NCBI GenBank assembly: GCA_902729315.2 | Contig: LR746276.1 | Coordinates: 188,501-252,500 of the forward strand | Direction: 5' to 3' | DNA length: 64,000 bases | Source: Spirodela intermedia | Taxonomy: Eukaryota > Streptophyta > Magnoliopsida > Alismatales > Araceae | Notes under the pieces: generated by a model | What the model saw: only the letters and a program-made list of their open reading frames with translations | What the model was told of the DNA's origin: nothing | The model's database searches: none | Shown: positions 22,828-36,000 of the stretch, piece by piece | Layout of the letters: each line of letters opens with the position of its first letter | How positions within the stretch are numbered: position 1 is the first letter of the stretch | Made by a program: the position numbers and the translations under genes

Positions 22828-24362
22828 CTACGCTAGAACACCCTTGTTGAAGATCCAAGAGAAGGGCACCATAGAGGCCTGCTTGGCCCTCTCCTGCGCT
22901 CTCTCCTCCACCTTCCTTATCCTCGGCCCCAGGCTACATAGGTACTCCTGCGCCGCCCTCCCTTCCCCTGACAGGCCGGTCACATGCTCCACCTTCCACT
23001 CCTTCACCAGGAATTCGACGATGTCAGCGTAGTCCTTGGCGGTGTAGACACCGGTGCGCTGCGCGACGGCGGCGTAGTTGTCGAAGAGCTTGGGGTCCTC
23101 CCCATCGAACATGAGCTGGGCGGGCATGTTGACTCTTTTCCTCATCATGGCGGCGAAGGCCTGCATGGATGCGTCGGGATCGAGCTCGAAAAGCTTGGCG
23201 ACGATCCGCGAGTATGCCATCTCGTGTCGCTTCTCGTCGGCAGCGATTGTGCCGCATATCTTCGCCAGGGTGAGGTCACCGTGCTTCTTGGCGTGCCTCG
23301 CCGTGTTGCCGTGGGAGATGAAGGTGGCCCTCTCTTGGAAAGACGTGTAGACGAAGCCCATGTATGGGTTGTTGTCCACGGGTAGAACCTACGAGCAAGG
23401 AAGATGTCTAAGATCAGCACGGAGGACGGAACTGTGACTACTCTGGTAAGTACCTGGCTTGACTGATAACCTTTTGGGTTCAAATGGTATTAGTTATGGA
23501 GTTAGACATTTATATTCGAGAATTCATTTAAAGTGATTCGATGCAGCTTTTCATATAATCGTCTTTCGCCACCGATCCCCCCTTACTACTAAATCCCACG
23601 CGTTTTCCATCATGCATGTCTGCATAATCTACAGAGAGAGAGAGAGAGAGTGTGTGTAGCTCACCATGCCTCCGCCGATGAGATACTGTATGGTCTTCTC
23701 CACCTGACGCATGTCAACCCTCCCGCAGAGATAGAGGTAGCGATTGAGGAGGTCACCATGGCGGTTCTCCTCCGCCGTCCATGCCCGCGTCCACACCGCC
23801 CACGGCACCGGGCTGCACCCTGTCTCATCCCTAACCCCGTCGAAGCTGTTGAGCATCGACTGGTACGTCGGCAGCGCTTCCTCCGTCACCATGTCCCCCA
23901 CCAGGCACACGTAGAACTCGTCGGGGATCTCCCTCGCCCTCTCCTGCACCTCCCTGACGCCGTCGAAGAATCCCTCTGCGGAGGCCTCCGGCAGGAAGTC
24001 CTGCGGCTGCCACGACGTCTCGACGGGCCTCAGGAGCGGCAGGATGTTCTCCTCGACCCAGCTGTCCATGGACACCAATATTTCCAGCTTCTCCGGGGCC
24101 ATCCGATTGGTCCCCACGTTGCGCCTCAGGAGCTTCGTCTTCTTCTCCACTTCCTTACTGAGGAAAGAAGAAAAAAATAAAGAGAGAAAGCGGATGAAAG
24201 GGAACGATTTAAGTGAAAGGATGAAAGAGAGCGGTGCACCCACTTGAGCTCGGGGGGCATGGTCTGCAAGGACATGGCGGCGATGAAAGGTCCATGCTTG
24301 GGCTTGGTGCAGGCTTTGCGTGTGAATCTGGAGACGAGAGGGCGGAAGATCGTGGCTGCCAT
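22828..24362 (-). CDS. Stearoyl-ACP (acyl-ACP) desaturase, plastid soluble
   Basis: Soluble di-iron desaturase that introduces the first double bond (delta-9) into stearoyl-ACP in the plastid stroma, using ferredoxin and O2. Three exons, the family's usual structure: 24244-24362, 23665-24157, 22828-23388, giving 390 aa. A short basic, Ser/Thr-containing transit peptide is followed by the mature part from about residue 40. Di-iron ligand motifs are EENRH at 169-173 and DEKRH at 255-259, with further conserved blocks [29 protein letters not shown] and [19 protein letters not shown]. The C-terminus FSWIF is typical. Intron 2 begins with a (CT)n run just after the donor. A TATA-like sequence lies 68 bases upstream of the ATG. 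The SAD family is multigene in plants, and substrate chain length cannot be read from the sequence alone. Confidence 0.95.
23633..23650 (-). repeat. (CT)n microsatellite (coding strand) at the start of desaturase intron 2
   Basis: GA run on the plus strand, fifteen bases inside the donor of intron 2 (23389-23664), so CT in the transcript. Confidence 0.9.
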
Positions 24363-24429
24363 CTTTCTGGGAGAAGAGGAAGAAAGGAGATGCGGAGACA
24401 ACCGTAGAGAAAGAAAGGCTTGTCCATGA

Positions 24430-24436
24430 TTATATA
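24430..24436 (-). promoter_or_regulatory. Probable TATA box of the desaturase gene
   Basis: TATATAA on the minus strand, 68 bases before the ATG at 24362, which would put transcription start near 24405. A GA/CT run at 24451-24471 lies just upstream of it, as in many plant promoters. Confidence 0.55.
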
Positions 24437-24450
24437 GAGCTCGAGGTAGC

Positions 24451-24471
24451 GAGAGAGAGAGAGAGAGAGAG
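24451..24471 (-). repeat. (CT)n microsatellite in the desaturase promoter
   Basis: GA run on the plus strand, CT on the desaturase coding strand, directly upstream of the probable TATA box. Confidence 0.9.
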
Positions 24472-25476
24472 GAGTTATTTCCACTTGTCCATTCTCACTC
24501 TCTCTCGATCTCTCTATGAGCTGGCCCATAACACTACAGACACGGACCCACCCTAGGTGGGTTTCCTTTCAATATTCCCTTCTAACGATCACTAGTTATG
24601 TTCCTATCTCTCTCTCTCTCGCTCTCGATGTTGGCCCATTCCTCAGAAGTCGTGGGAGCCTGGTTGCATGCGGATGTGTGGTAATACGCCAACCATACGA
24701 ATACGAGCAAGTGGGATTACTTTGAGACGGCGAGGGTTTTGTCACCTTGCGTGCTCCGCGATACCGCCGGTGGGGAAATGCGGAAGCGAGATCCAGTAGT
24801 AGTCCCCCCCACCAAGCTCTCCCCTCCAAACGCGGGTGGCATGAACAAGGCCATGGACCATGTCCTGTTCCTTCCCCCAGCAGGATATTTTCGGTGCAGT
24901 GAGAGCCGCATGCACTCCCCTGCTCGTCTGACTCACTCCGACTCGCTGAGGCCAATTCCCGAAAAGCCTCCCTGCGGTTTCCTGTCGTTCTCTAACTTCT
25001 AACTTTGGTCGGCTCGTCACGCACGAAGCATGGTCGTCCCGCATGAAGCCCTCCGAGACCAAAACCCTAGTTTTCTGATACTTTGAGGATGAAATATCTC
25101 TCGGGATAAATGTGCCACGTGTCCCCATGAGGAAGGGAGTCAGTTCGCTTCAAGCCAATGTAGACCACAAGCAGGCCTGGGCGCGTCGATTGTTTCGGTG
25201 GATCCAATCCATACCCCGCAGCCATACACGGAGTCGACGGGGGAGAAATGTTTCTTCCGATTTCAACGAGTGATATCCGATGATCGACAAAAGGTGGGCA
25301 TGCACCGGCGATCATGGTCTTCATGACTTGGATTTCCAAAGACGTGATATTTACGATACCTTGGCCCAACCCACCCTACTAGATCTCCATCGGGCCGCGT
25401 CCAAGCTTTCATAAGGTCCTTTCCTAGAAATCCCAAACCCATCTTCTCTGCGTAGGGTCTGTCCCACGTGCCAGCT

Positions 25477-25514
<38 letters not shown>

Positions 25515-28500
25515 TGTGAGAGAAGAGATGCCTAAAAGATGTCTAAAGCTTGAGGGTTCGATGAAGGGTTTATAGGAGGAGCAGACCCTGTTCGGAAACG
25601 AACAGTGACGTCTCTGAGCAAACAGAGAGGGAAGGCAGAAGAACCCTGTGGTTCTGGTTCCAAAGGAAAACAAGATTTTTCCGGAAGACGGGTACACTTC
25701 ATTCAATACTGCCACTACCGCTCATCGGTCACCAGCGCAAGAACTATGGAACCCGGCGCCATTGATTTCCTCTGGAAGTTTGCTCGGGTTTGACGTTCGG
25801 GGTGCAGTTCGGCGGCCGAAAGGAGAAAGCACTGCGCGCGACGCCTTCGTCATCATCCTCTCTGTGTCTGTGAAGGCTGCCCATCCGCATGCTTCTCAAT
25901 GAATGAAGCAACTTGCTGCAACAGGGTCGTTCAACGGCTCTTCCGAACAGTCGCCGGCATGAACGAAGGCTGGCCTGCGCACCGCCTCCGTTCCGGACTG
26001 GTCAACCCCATTTATTTCCTGGGGACACCATGACAGAGGTAGATAGGCACATGGAAGGAGGAAGAGGACCAGTGGACAGGATTCGCTCAGGAAATCCACA
26101 ATCTGGGTTTCTGCAAACGGGATTCGTAGATGTTGAAAGCCTATAGCCGCGGAGGGGAAGATCATCTAATACTAGACTGGAGAGGATTCGAGTTTCGCCT
26201 TTTTTATCAGAAGAGAAGAAGAACACGATGACCATATCGACGACGACGACTATGAAAAGTGGACTGTCCTTTCAGCTGCGGCTAGGGTCTTCATCCAATC
26301 CTTATAGGTGTTACATCTCTCTTTCTCTCGCTCGCTCGCTCTTATCATGCAGACGTATGGAGATAGAATGCGTAGTAAGTGTATTACAAAAGTAACTCTT
26401 CTAAAAGCAAAATTAGAAACAGTTCAGATTATGAATGTTTTAAGTGAAACTCTTTTAACTTTGTGGTTCTGTATTCAGATTATGAAATATAGTCTCATCA
26501 TTTAATGTATCTATTGGAAAAAATAATTTATATGGTCAAGAAAAACATAGCCCAACTTGATATTCATAGACATCACACATTATGTAGCCTGATATGAACT
26601 AGCCTCAGACTCAAATTCAATGTGACTTAGTAACACATAGTGCCTCTACATCAATATGCTAAAAAACTCTAGAAATCACTCTCAAGTTTGAGCAAAGATA
26701 TCGATAAAGCCCAACTTGAAAATCAAATGAAAGCAACCCCGGATGCAAATGCCAGCAATTGAAAATGAATGTAAATGTGTGGTTTGTGAATAGTTGTGGC
26801 TAGAAATATTTCTCAACTAGTGCAGAAATCAAACTCAATATGCTTGTTTTATTCATTGATAAATGGATCAGGTGATGGCTGAACACACTCCAAATTCTTC
26901 TCCTAACTTTTGTTCTTTTCTCGTCCTCCTATTGTGCCCCTCTCATGCCTTCTCCTTAGCAAAGGGAGACCTATAGTATAGAGATCTCCCCATCATAGAT
27001 GAATCTTTAATTAGTGATGGCCTACAAATTTACATTGTTTTGATTATCTCCTCTAATCTCTCCTTTCTCACCAACCTTGAAGATTAAGAGGTGACATGAC
27101 TTAGTCGTTATATAATAAATCACGTAAATTTAAAATTTATAAAACTAGAAACTACTAATTTTTAGATATTTAGAAGTATTTTTAAACAAATATATAAATT
27201 ATAATTCAATAAAACTTCTAAAAATAGTGGTAATTTTTCAAGTCAATCACAAATATATAATATAATATTAAATAATTTTTCAGAATTGTTCTCAAAGAAT
27301 ATGAGTTTTTATGAATTTTATACTAAGAAATATAAATAAAATATATTTAAATTTATAAATAAAAAAAATAAGGGTACAAACGTCAAGATGTCGTCAGCGC
27401 CCGACAAATGCGAATTGAGTAAAAATAGAGTTTCACCTAGCAATGCTTACGTAAGTGATTACAAATGATTTAATTGATGAAATTAAGATATGTAAAAGTC
27501 GAAAGAATCGTAATCGAATGAAGTATAGTTTGGTAAATTTAAATCACACAAATTATCACTAAATGAAGTAAAAATAAAGTTAAAAATAAGAAAATAGAGT
27601 TCTAACATAGCGACGGCGATGCATCGACGATGCACTAGAATCTTAAGCATTTTGGAGGATCATTGTGTAGTGTTCACAACCTTGAAAGTTCTCTTTGGAC
27701 AAGAACAACGTGGTCAATCTCTAGATCTCCTTGTAGAGTCTAGAGATTAATGAAATAGATCATCAAATTGTCTCTAGCGGCTGTCACTCGGTGGAGTAGA
27801 AAAACAACGACTTTATGGCTCGTCAACAATTGTCATCCGACGGAGAAGAACTAGATGGAGGTGAGGTGTGTGTCAAGGAGCTTCATCCTTAGATCCGCAC
27901 AACAAAAGGAGGCTCTTCATCGCATCTGGTACACTCTCAAGAGGTGACGACTCGTCCTTAGGCAGATCGTCCTCTTCCCAATGACGGCTTGTTCGTCAAT
28001 CAATCCAAGATGATTTACTTGATGAATTCATGATTCTTTTATCACAAATTATTCGACAATTTTAGTAACAATGCTCCACAAATTGTGTTGATGAGATTTT
28101 CGTCAATGATACAACGATTTTGATGACTTAAACCTTCACCGACGATCTACAAGAAAGTCAAGATAATTAGATAAAAATACGAGCTTTGGCTCTAAGAGGA
28201 TTCGAACCCACGTCAATTGCCCGTCTACATGAGAGATTAAAATAAATACTTTAATACCTTTATGAAGTGACATCATCATAGTATATCTCTATTATAAAGA
28301 AGGGTTATTTTAGATATTAAAATCTTTGAAGCCTTTTGGGGGAAGGTATGACACGGGTTTAGTTTCACATCACTTATGCGCCGAAGTTTCAAGTGAATAT
28401 ATAATAATATTACATTTGCAAGCAATGAGTCCCTTTCTTTTACATGTACGACCGCTTTGTCCCACAACCGATTAGCCACTAGTGACGTAGAAAGAGAGTG

Positions 28501-28789
28501 ACGCACATGTGCCCTCATCAATCTTAGCTGCTCAAGCCCTTACTTGCGGCTCCTCCCTGACTACATTTCCAACCCACTTGTGGGCTCGATTAGCCAGATG
28601 ATCGCTCACATTTTGTTATATTTTTATTTTTATTTTTTTTCTTTATTTATCTAAAAAATAAGACTATAAAAATTATATAAATTCTTAAAAATCACATAAT
28701 TAACTAAAAAATCATATTAATCATGATAAATATAAGTATATTTATCATGAGTTAATGCTAAAATTAGATTATTTACTAATTATCAACTC
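24472..28789. other. Long intergenic region, becoming strongly AT-rich from about 26350
   Basis: 24472-26300 is mixed-composition intergenic DNA with a CT microsatellite at 25477-25515. From about 26350 the sequence becomes AT-rich with many short stops in every frame, like decayed repeats. I could not name a repeat family here. A tRNA T-arm-like string lies at 28198-28215 without the rest of a tRNA. Confidence 0.5.
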
Positions 28790-29090
28790 ATGATAATAAA
28801 GACTCATCAAGAGGCCTGGTACATGTCCTTCCTTCTTGTTGACCTTGTGAACTCTGCTGGGAATAGATTGATGTACTCATACCACCATGTGATCATGGGA
28901 TTTTCTGCAAGACTAACAAGTCGTGAGCTAGAAAGAAGAAGCTTGAATTTGTGCATGTATTTCTTGATTGCATTATTAGTCTCCCAATGATCCACAAACT
29001 AGACTTCTTCAAATTACAATGCCTGTCAAGCTTATGGCAGCAAACCAATTTCAGGAGGATGGCAATCATCAGAGTTCTAAATACTGAAAT
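28790..29090 (+). pseudogene. Subtilisin-like protease pseudogene, N-terminal remnant (I9 propeptide to catalytic Asp)
   Basis: The translated stretch reads as the inhibitor I9 propeptide of plant subtilases (WYMSFLLVDLVNSAG, then LMYSYHHVIMGFSARLT). After a frameshift near 28935 it continues through HKLDFFKLQ and LWQQTNFRRMAIIRVLNTEI, the region that normally reads NFGEDVIIGVLDTGI. The catalytic Asp is changed to Asn and several neighbours differ by G-to-A or C-to-T, so it cannot encode an active enzyme. It stops abruptly at the copia 5' LTR. The 5' end left of 28790 is not recognisable. The gene's other end reappears at 38075, right of the element; everything between the Asp and Ser motifs (normally the His motif and PA domain) is missing. 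Confidence 0.8.
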
Positions 29091-29403
29091 TAGTAGACAA
29101 TGAAATATTACAATTATATGGTATCTATAATTATATTTTTATATATCTATCTTTATTTATTTTTCTAATTAGACCATACTATTCATGACCATATTGGATT
29201 TGACTTCGTCATAAGTGAAATTGATTAATTGGATCAAATCCTCTTGTATTGGGTTAGTATAAATATGTGTATCTAAACCATTTTAGCTCTAATTTTCAGT
29301 TTTGTTTTTTTGTTCTCTCTCTCTCTCCTCTCTCATGAGCCAATGGCTCTTTTTGTCACTAGCAACGTCTTCTCTAGAAACTTCAATCATAATGGATTCA
29401 ACA
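29091..29403 (+). repeat. 5' LTR of the copia element
   Basis: Aligns with 37765-38071 along its length, including the TATA-like TATAAATATGTGT segment and a CT-rich stretch, and ends directly before the primer-binding site. The start is degraded (TAGTAGACAAT against CGTTGGAGAAT in the 3' LTR, where TGTTGG is expected). Confidence 0.8.
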
Positions 29404-29416
29404 TGGTATTAGAGCA
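29404..29416 (+). other. Primer-binding site, initiator Met tRNA type
   Basis: TGGTATTAGAGCA directly follows the 5' LTR and differs by a C-to-T change from the usual copia primer site TGGTATCAGAGC. The duplicated copy is at 33296-33308. Confidence 0.8.
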
Positions 29417-32400
29417 GCCTAGAAGACCTCATTCTACTTCTTGCCCTCTAATGATTTATTATGTGGCTCACTCATTCAACAAAAAGAGGAAATCAATAGT
29501 TTCCCCTTGTTTTTTGAGATCTTGCTTGCCTACATTTTTTTTAGTGTTTGATGATATTTTTCATTGTTATAGAAGGCCTCTCTCAACTTCCTGACCTCTT
29601 CTTCCTTATCTAGAGGTGAGAGAATGGATAGATATCCATCTAGAGATAGAGGACCCTATTATCACACGACCCCTATTTTTCTTTATTTGACCCCATTCCT
29701 TTTTTAGGAGAATAAGAGCACAACACTAGTTGACTAGGGATAGGGTGTTTCTCTTATGTTTGAGGTGATAGATTGACTTCCTCAATACCCCAGATTGTTG
29801 ATATACCCAAACATGCATTAGAGCTAAAATATTTCAAGCAAGTTCAAATTGATTGGTAGGAACTCACTCCAATGGAGTGAGTATATTGAGATGATTCTCA
29901 CAAGAAAAGAAAAACTAGACCACATCCTAGATCCAACATTTGAATCAAGTGATCCAAGATTCAGGCCATGGAAGAAAGAGTATGTTGTAATTAAGTCATG
30001 CATCTAGAGCACCATGACCCAAGAAATCAACACAAATTATTTATTTCCTCCAACTACAAGAAATATTTTGGAAAAATTCAACAAATACTTTTTCAAAAGA
30101 ACTTGATGGAGCTGAGGTTTTTCAACTTACATCGATGGCTATGAGACTAAAATAGGAAGCAAAATCAATTAGAGAATATACGAATGAGTTAGAGTCTCTA
30201 TGGTTGGAAATTGACCAACATAGGACGATTATCACAAGAGATCCACAAGATGTAAATTTTTTCAAGAAATATATTAAGATTAATTGGAATTACAAATTAT
30301 TCAATGATCTTGATATTGAGTATGATCAAATTTGAGCACAAATTTTAGGGAGAGAAAAGATTCCAAACCTAGAGGAAGTCATTGCATTAGTGAGAAATGA
30401 GGAAAGTAGGAGGATCCTTATGGTAGGACCACAATCCATTGATAACTTCACATTTGTGGTTAAGCATGAGCAAAGAGGAGGTCCAACACACCAACCAAGC
30501 TTGGGAACAAAGAAGGGTGACTATAAGGACAACTTATGATGCACCTACTACAAGTGAGCATGACATACTAGTGAAAAATGCTACAAGCTTTATGGTTGAC
30601 CTCAGTCAAGAGGTTTTCATCTTACCATCATGCTGACTCTAGATGAAGTGTCAACCTTGGAGACAACCCTATTAGAGTGTTAGCAAAACTAAAGGCTGAG
30701 GCCAACAAGTTGACATCAATTATGACATCCAGCTCCGCAAGCTCCTTTAGTGAGTTTCTACAAGCTTTTCTATTACATGCAACATGCAATTCATTTTCTA
30801 CACCATAGATCTTAGATACTAGAGCCACTGATCATATAACTAATACCTCAAATTATTTTCTAACTTATAAATTTTGTCTAGGTAGTAGAAAAGTGGCAAC
30901 AACTAGTGGATCATTGATTTTTCTAGCTGACATAGATAATGTGAAAATTGATTTTAAGCATCAGTAAAAACGTAGTACATGTTCCTAAACTTTCTACCAA
31001 TCAAATATCTATTAAAATATTAATAGATAATATAAATTTTTGGGTGATTATTGATAGTGATATATGTGATCTACAACAAGGTGATGAACAAGAAGATTGG
31101 ATGTGCTGAAGAATGAGATGGCCTGTATCACCTTGGGACATTAGGTCATACTTACATGGCAGTTTGCAATCTCCATTAGACACAAAGATGATTAACCTAG
31201 TGCACATAAAAAACTTTTAGTATATCATCATTGTCTTGTTTATCCTTCTTTCAATACAAAAACTTTTGTTTCAAAAAGTTTTTTTTGAAGTTTAGTGTTG
31301 ATGGATTTGTGTAAATTTGTAAAGCATAAAAGAACATCTCTTCTTATGAATGTTTCATGTAGTTCCACTCCATTATCACTTGTTCATAGTGATGTGTGGG
31401 GACCCTCTTTTACTCTTAGTGTCTTGAGAGCAAGATAATTTGTGACATTTATAGATGATTATTCATGAAATAAACAGATTTCTTTACTAAATCATAAATC
31501 AAAAGTGAGTAAAGTCTTCTATATTTTTTTTACACTAATTAATATTCAATTTGAGACAACAATCAAAACATTTTGATCAGATAATACTATGGATTATTTT
31601 AATCAAATTATAAATAAATAATTTTAAAAGAAAGCAATCATTCATGAATCCTCTTGTATTGACACCCCATAATAAAATGGGGTGGCCAAGAGAATAACAA
31701 ATAGTTATTAGAAGTAGTTAGAGTACTTCTATTTCAAAATAGGTTACTAAAAACTTTTTGGGGAGAAGTGGTCTTAACAGCTGCCAACCTCATAAACCAG
31801 TTACCAACAAGGGTCTTAGAATTTTAAGAGTCCATTAAACGTTCTTTCATCCTATAACCTGCACATTAAACTAATGACAAATTTTATTCATAGGATTTTC
31901 AGATGTGTGACATAAGTCTAGAATTAGGATCAAGCTAAAGGGAAGCTTGACCTTCAAAGATTGAAATATGTTTCTATTGGATATTCAAACACTAAGAAAA
32001 AGATATAAATGTTATCATCTTTCATGAAATAAATACTTTTATTTCAATTGATATGACTTTTAGGGAGCATGAATCATTCTTTAGTACAAAAAATATTTCT
32101 CTTGAGGGAGAAATTAGACATAAGGAAGATGGGGGGGACAAGAAGGTGGAAACTTCATGGTATCGATATCATCTCCTAATGAAACTTCACCTCTTCCATT
32201 ATTGGAGAAGACTATACCTACACTACATAAAAATGAGAATATCCAAGAGAAAATTAGTGAATCTTTGTTATTGGAGGAAAACTAAAAAGACATACTTATA
32301 GTTCTTAGAAAAGGGAAGAAAAAATGTTTTAGAAAGCCTAAGTATTTTATTTCTCAATTCATATCATTGAGGTATCTATCTCCCTCTTATAGAATATTTC

Positions 32401-32853
32401 TCACTGCTCTTAACTTTGGATATTGCATCAAATGTCATTGATGTATTATCTCATGAAGAATAGAAAAAGTTTATAGATGAGGATATGGATGCATTGAGAA
32501 GAATCAAATGTGAGAACTAGTCAAGTTATTCCTAGGAAAAAAACTCATTGTGTGTAAGTGGGTTTATACCATCAAATATAAGGCTGATGAAATCATATAA
32601 AGATATAAGATTAGATTAGTTGCCTAGGGATACACCCAAACTTATTGGATAGATTATTTAGAGTCATCTGTCATAATTTCAAAGATAGATATAATTATAA
32701 TCTTGGTCTCCTTAATGGCTAATTATGATTGGGACATACAACAGTTTGATGTGAAAAATAAATTTTTACATGAGGATTTTGATGAAGAGATCTATATGGA
32801 TGTTCTCCAAGGATATAATATTAACTTTAACAAGGATATAACATCCCCAAAGG

Positions 32854-32888
32854 ACGACGTCGCTGTAGAAAGCTTGAATGCACTCAAC
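32854..32888 (+). other. Pectin acetylesterase exon fragment inside the copia reverse transcriptase (copy 1)
   Basis: Matches 18669-18703 in exon 6 of pectin acetylesterase B: 28 bases exact (32854-32881), 33 of 35 overall. It lies antisense relative to the esterase frame and replaces the reverse transcriptase stretch that normally encodes the conserved KKSLYGLKQSPRAW-type motif. The duplicate is at 36746-36780. Confidence 0.85.
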
Positions 32889-33027
32889 ATGATTCATGAA
32901 ATTCTCAAAGGTGATGAGAGATCATACACTATTTTTTAAATATTCATCTTTAGAGGGAATTGCAATCCTCTTAGTCTATTCAGATGATATAATGGTGATA
33001 AGAAATGATGAGACCATACTATTCATC

Positions 33028-36000
33028 TTTTTATATATCTATCTTTATTTATTTTTCTAATTAGACCATACTATTCATGACCATATTGGATTTGACTTCG
33101 TCATAAGTGAAATTGATTAATTGGATCAAATCCTCTTGTATTGGGTTAGTATAAATATGTGTATCTAAACCATTTTAGCTCTAATTTTCAGTTTTGTTTT
33201 TTTGTTCTCTCTCTCTCTCCTCTCTCATGAGCCAATGGCTCTTTTTGTCACTAGCAACGTCTTCTCTAGAAACTTCAATCATAATGGATTCAACATGGTA
33301 TTAGAGCAGCCTAGAAGACCTCATTCTACTTCTTGCCCTCTAATGATTTATTATGTGGCTCACTCATTCAACAAAAAGAGGAAATCAATAGTTTCCCCTT
33401 GTTTTTTGAGATCTTGCTTGCCTACATTTTTTTTAGTGTTTGATGATATTTTTCATTGTTATAGAAGGCCTCTCTCAACTTCCTGACCTCTTCTTCCTTA
33501 TCTAGAGGTGAGAGAATGGATAGATATCCATCTAGAGATAGAGGACCCTATTATCACACGACCCCTATTTTTCTTTATTTGACCCCATTCCTTTTTTAGG
33601 AGAATAAGAGCACAACACTAGTTGACTAGGGATAGGGTGTTTCTCTTATGTTTGAGGTGATAGATTGACTTCCTCAATACCCCAGATTGTTGATATACCC
33701 AAACATGCATTAGAGCTAAAATATTTCAAGCAAGTTCAAATTGATTGGTAGGAACTCACTCCAATGGAGTGAGTATATTGAGATGATTCTCACAAGAAAA
33801 GAAAAACTAGACCACATCCTAGATCCAACATTTGAATCAAGTGATCCAAGATTCAGGCCATGGAAGAAAGAGTATGTTGTAATTAAGTCATGCATCTAGA
33901 GCACCATGACCCAAGAAATCAACACAAATTATTTATTTCCTCCAACTACAAGAAATATTTTGGAAAAATTCAACAAATACTTTTTCAAAAGAACTTGATG
34001 GAGCTGAGGTTTTTCAACTTACATCGATGGCTATGAGACTAAAATAGGAAGCAAAATCAATTAGAGAATATACGAATGAGTTAGAGTCTCTATGGTTGGA
34101 AATTGACCAACATAGGACGATTATCACAAGAGATCCACAAGATGTAAATTTTTTCAAGAAATATATTAAGATTAATTGGAATTACAAATTATTCAATGAT
34201 CTTGATATTGAGTATGATCAAATTTGAGCACAAATTTTAGGGAGAGAAAAGATTCCAAACCTAGAGGAAGTCATTGCATTAGTGAGAAATGAGGAAAGTA
34301 GGAGGATCCTTATGGTAGGACCACAATCCATTGATAACTTCACATTTGTGGTTAAGCATGAGCAAAGAGGAGGTCCAACACACCAACCAAGCTTGGGAAC
34401 AAAGAAGGGTGACTATAAGGACAACTTATGATGCACCTACTACAAGTGAGCATGACATACTAGTGAAAAATGCTACAAGCTTTATGGTTGACCTCAGTCA
34501 AGAGGTTTTCATCTTACCATCATGCTGACTCTAGATGAAGTGTCAACCTTGGAGACAACCCTATTAGAGTGTTAGCAAAACTAAAGGCTGAGGCCAACAA
34601 GTTGACATCAATTATGACATCCAGCTCCGCAAGCTCCTTTAGTGAGTTTCTACAAGCTTTTCTATTACATGCAACATGCAATTCATTTTCTACACCATAG
34701 ATCTTAGATACTAGAGCCACTGATCATATAACTAATACCTCAAATTATTTTCTAACTTATAAATTTTGTCTAGGTAGTAGAAAAGTGGCAACAACTAGTG
34801 GATCATTGATTTTTCTAGCTGACATAGATAATGTGAAAATTGATTTTAAGCATCAGTAAAAACGTAGTACATGTTCCTAAACTTTCTACCAATCAAATAT
34901 CTATTAAAATATTAATAGATAATATAAATTTTTGGGTGATTATTGATAGTGATATATGTGATCTACAACAAGGTGATGAACAAGAAGATTGGATGTGCTG
35001 AAGAATGAGATGGCCTGTATCACCTTGGGACATTAGGTCATACTTACATGGCAGTTTGCAATCTCCATTAGACACAAAGATGATTAACCTAGTGCACATA
35101 AAAAACTTTTAGTATATCATCATTGTCTTGTTTATCCTTCTTTCAATACAAAAACTTTTGTTTCAAAAAGTTTTTTTTGAAGTTTAGTGTTGATGGATTT
35201 GTGTAAATTTGTAAAGCATAAAAGAACATCTCTTCTTATGAATGTTTCATGTAGTTCCACTCCATTATCACTTGTTCATAGTGATGTGTGGGGACCCTCT
35301 TTTACTCTTAGTGTCTTGAGAGCAAGATAATTTGTGACATTTATAGATGATTATTCATGAAATAAACAGATTTCTTTACTAAATCATAAATCAAAAGTGA
35401 GTAAAGTCTTCTATATTTTTTTTACACTAATTAATATTCAATTTGAGACAACAATCAAAACATTTTGATCAGATAATACTATGGATTATTTTAATCAAAT
35501 TATAAATAAATAATTTTAAAAGAAAGCAATCATTCATGAATCCTCTTGTATTGACACCCCATAATAAAATGGGGTGGCCAAGAGAATAACAAATAGTTAT
35601 TAGAAGTAGTTAGAGTACTTCTATTTCAAAATAGGTTACTAAAAACTTTTTGGGGAGAAGTGGTCTTAACAGCTGCCAACCTCATAAACCAGTTACCAAC
35701 AAGGGTCTTAGAATTTTAAGAGTCCATTAAACGTTCTTTCATCCTATAACCTGCACATTAAACTAATGACAAATTTTATTCATAGGATTTTCAGATGTGT
35801 GACATAAGTCTAGAATTAGGATCAAGCTAAAGGGAAGCTTGACCTTCAAAGATTGAAATATGTTTCTATTGGATATTCAAACACTAAGAAAAAGATATAA
35901 ATGTTATCATCTTTCATGAAATAAATACTTTTATTTCAATTGATATGACTTTTAGGGAGCATGAATCATTCTTTAGTACAAAAAATATTTCTCTTGAGGG

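Larger units (their letters stand above)
29136..33013 (+). repeat. Tandem duplication, first copy (3,878 bp)
   Basis: Spans most of the 5' LTR through gag, protease, integrase and into the reverse transcriptase. Every stretch compared with 33028-36905 is identical at an offset of 3,892 bases, including six identical open frames. The copy breaks off inside the reverse transcriptase at GATGAGA. Confidence 0.95.

Noticed and set aside
28195-28225. T-arm/B-box-like GGTTCGAATCC on the minus strand in AT-rich DNA.
   Set aside because: No A-box, anticodon arm or acceptor stem at the right distance, and the T stem does not pair. Possibly a SINE or tRNA remnant.
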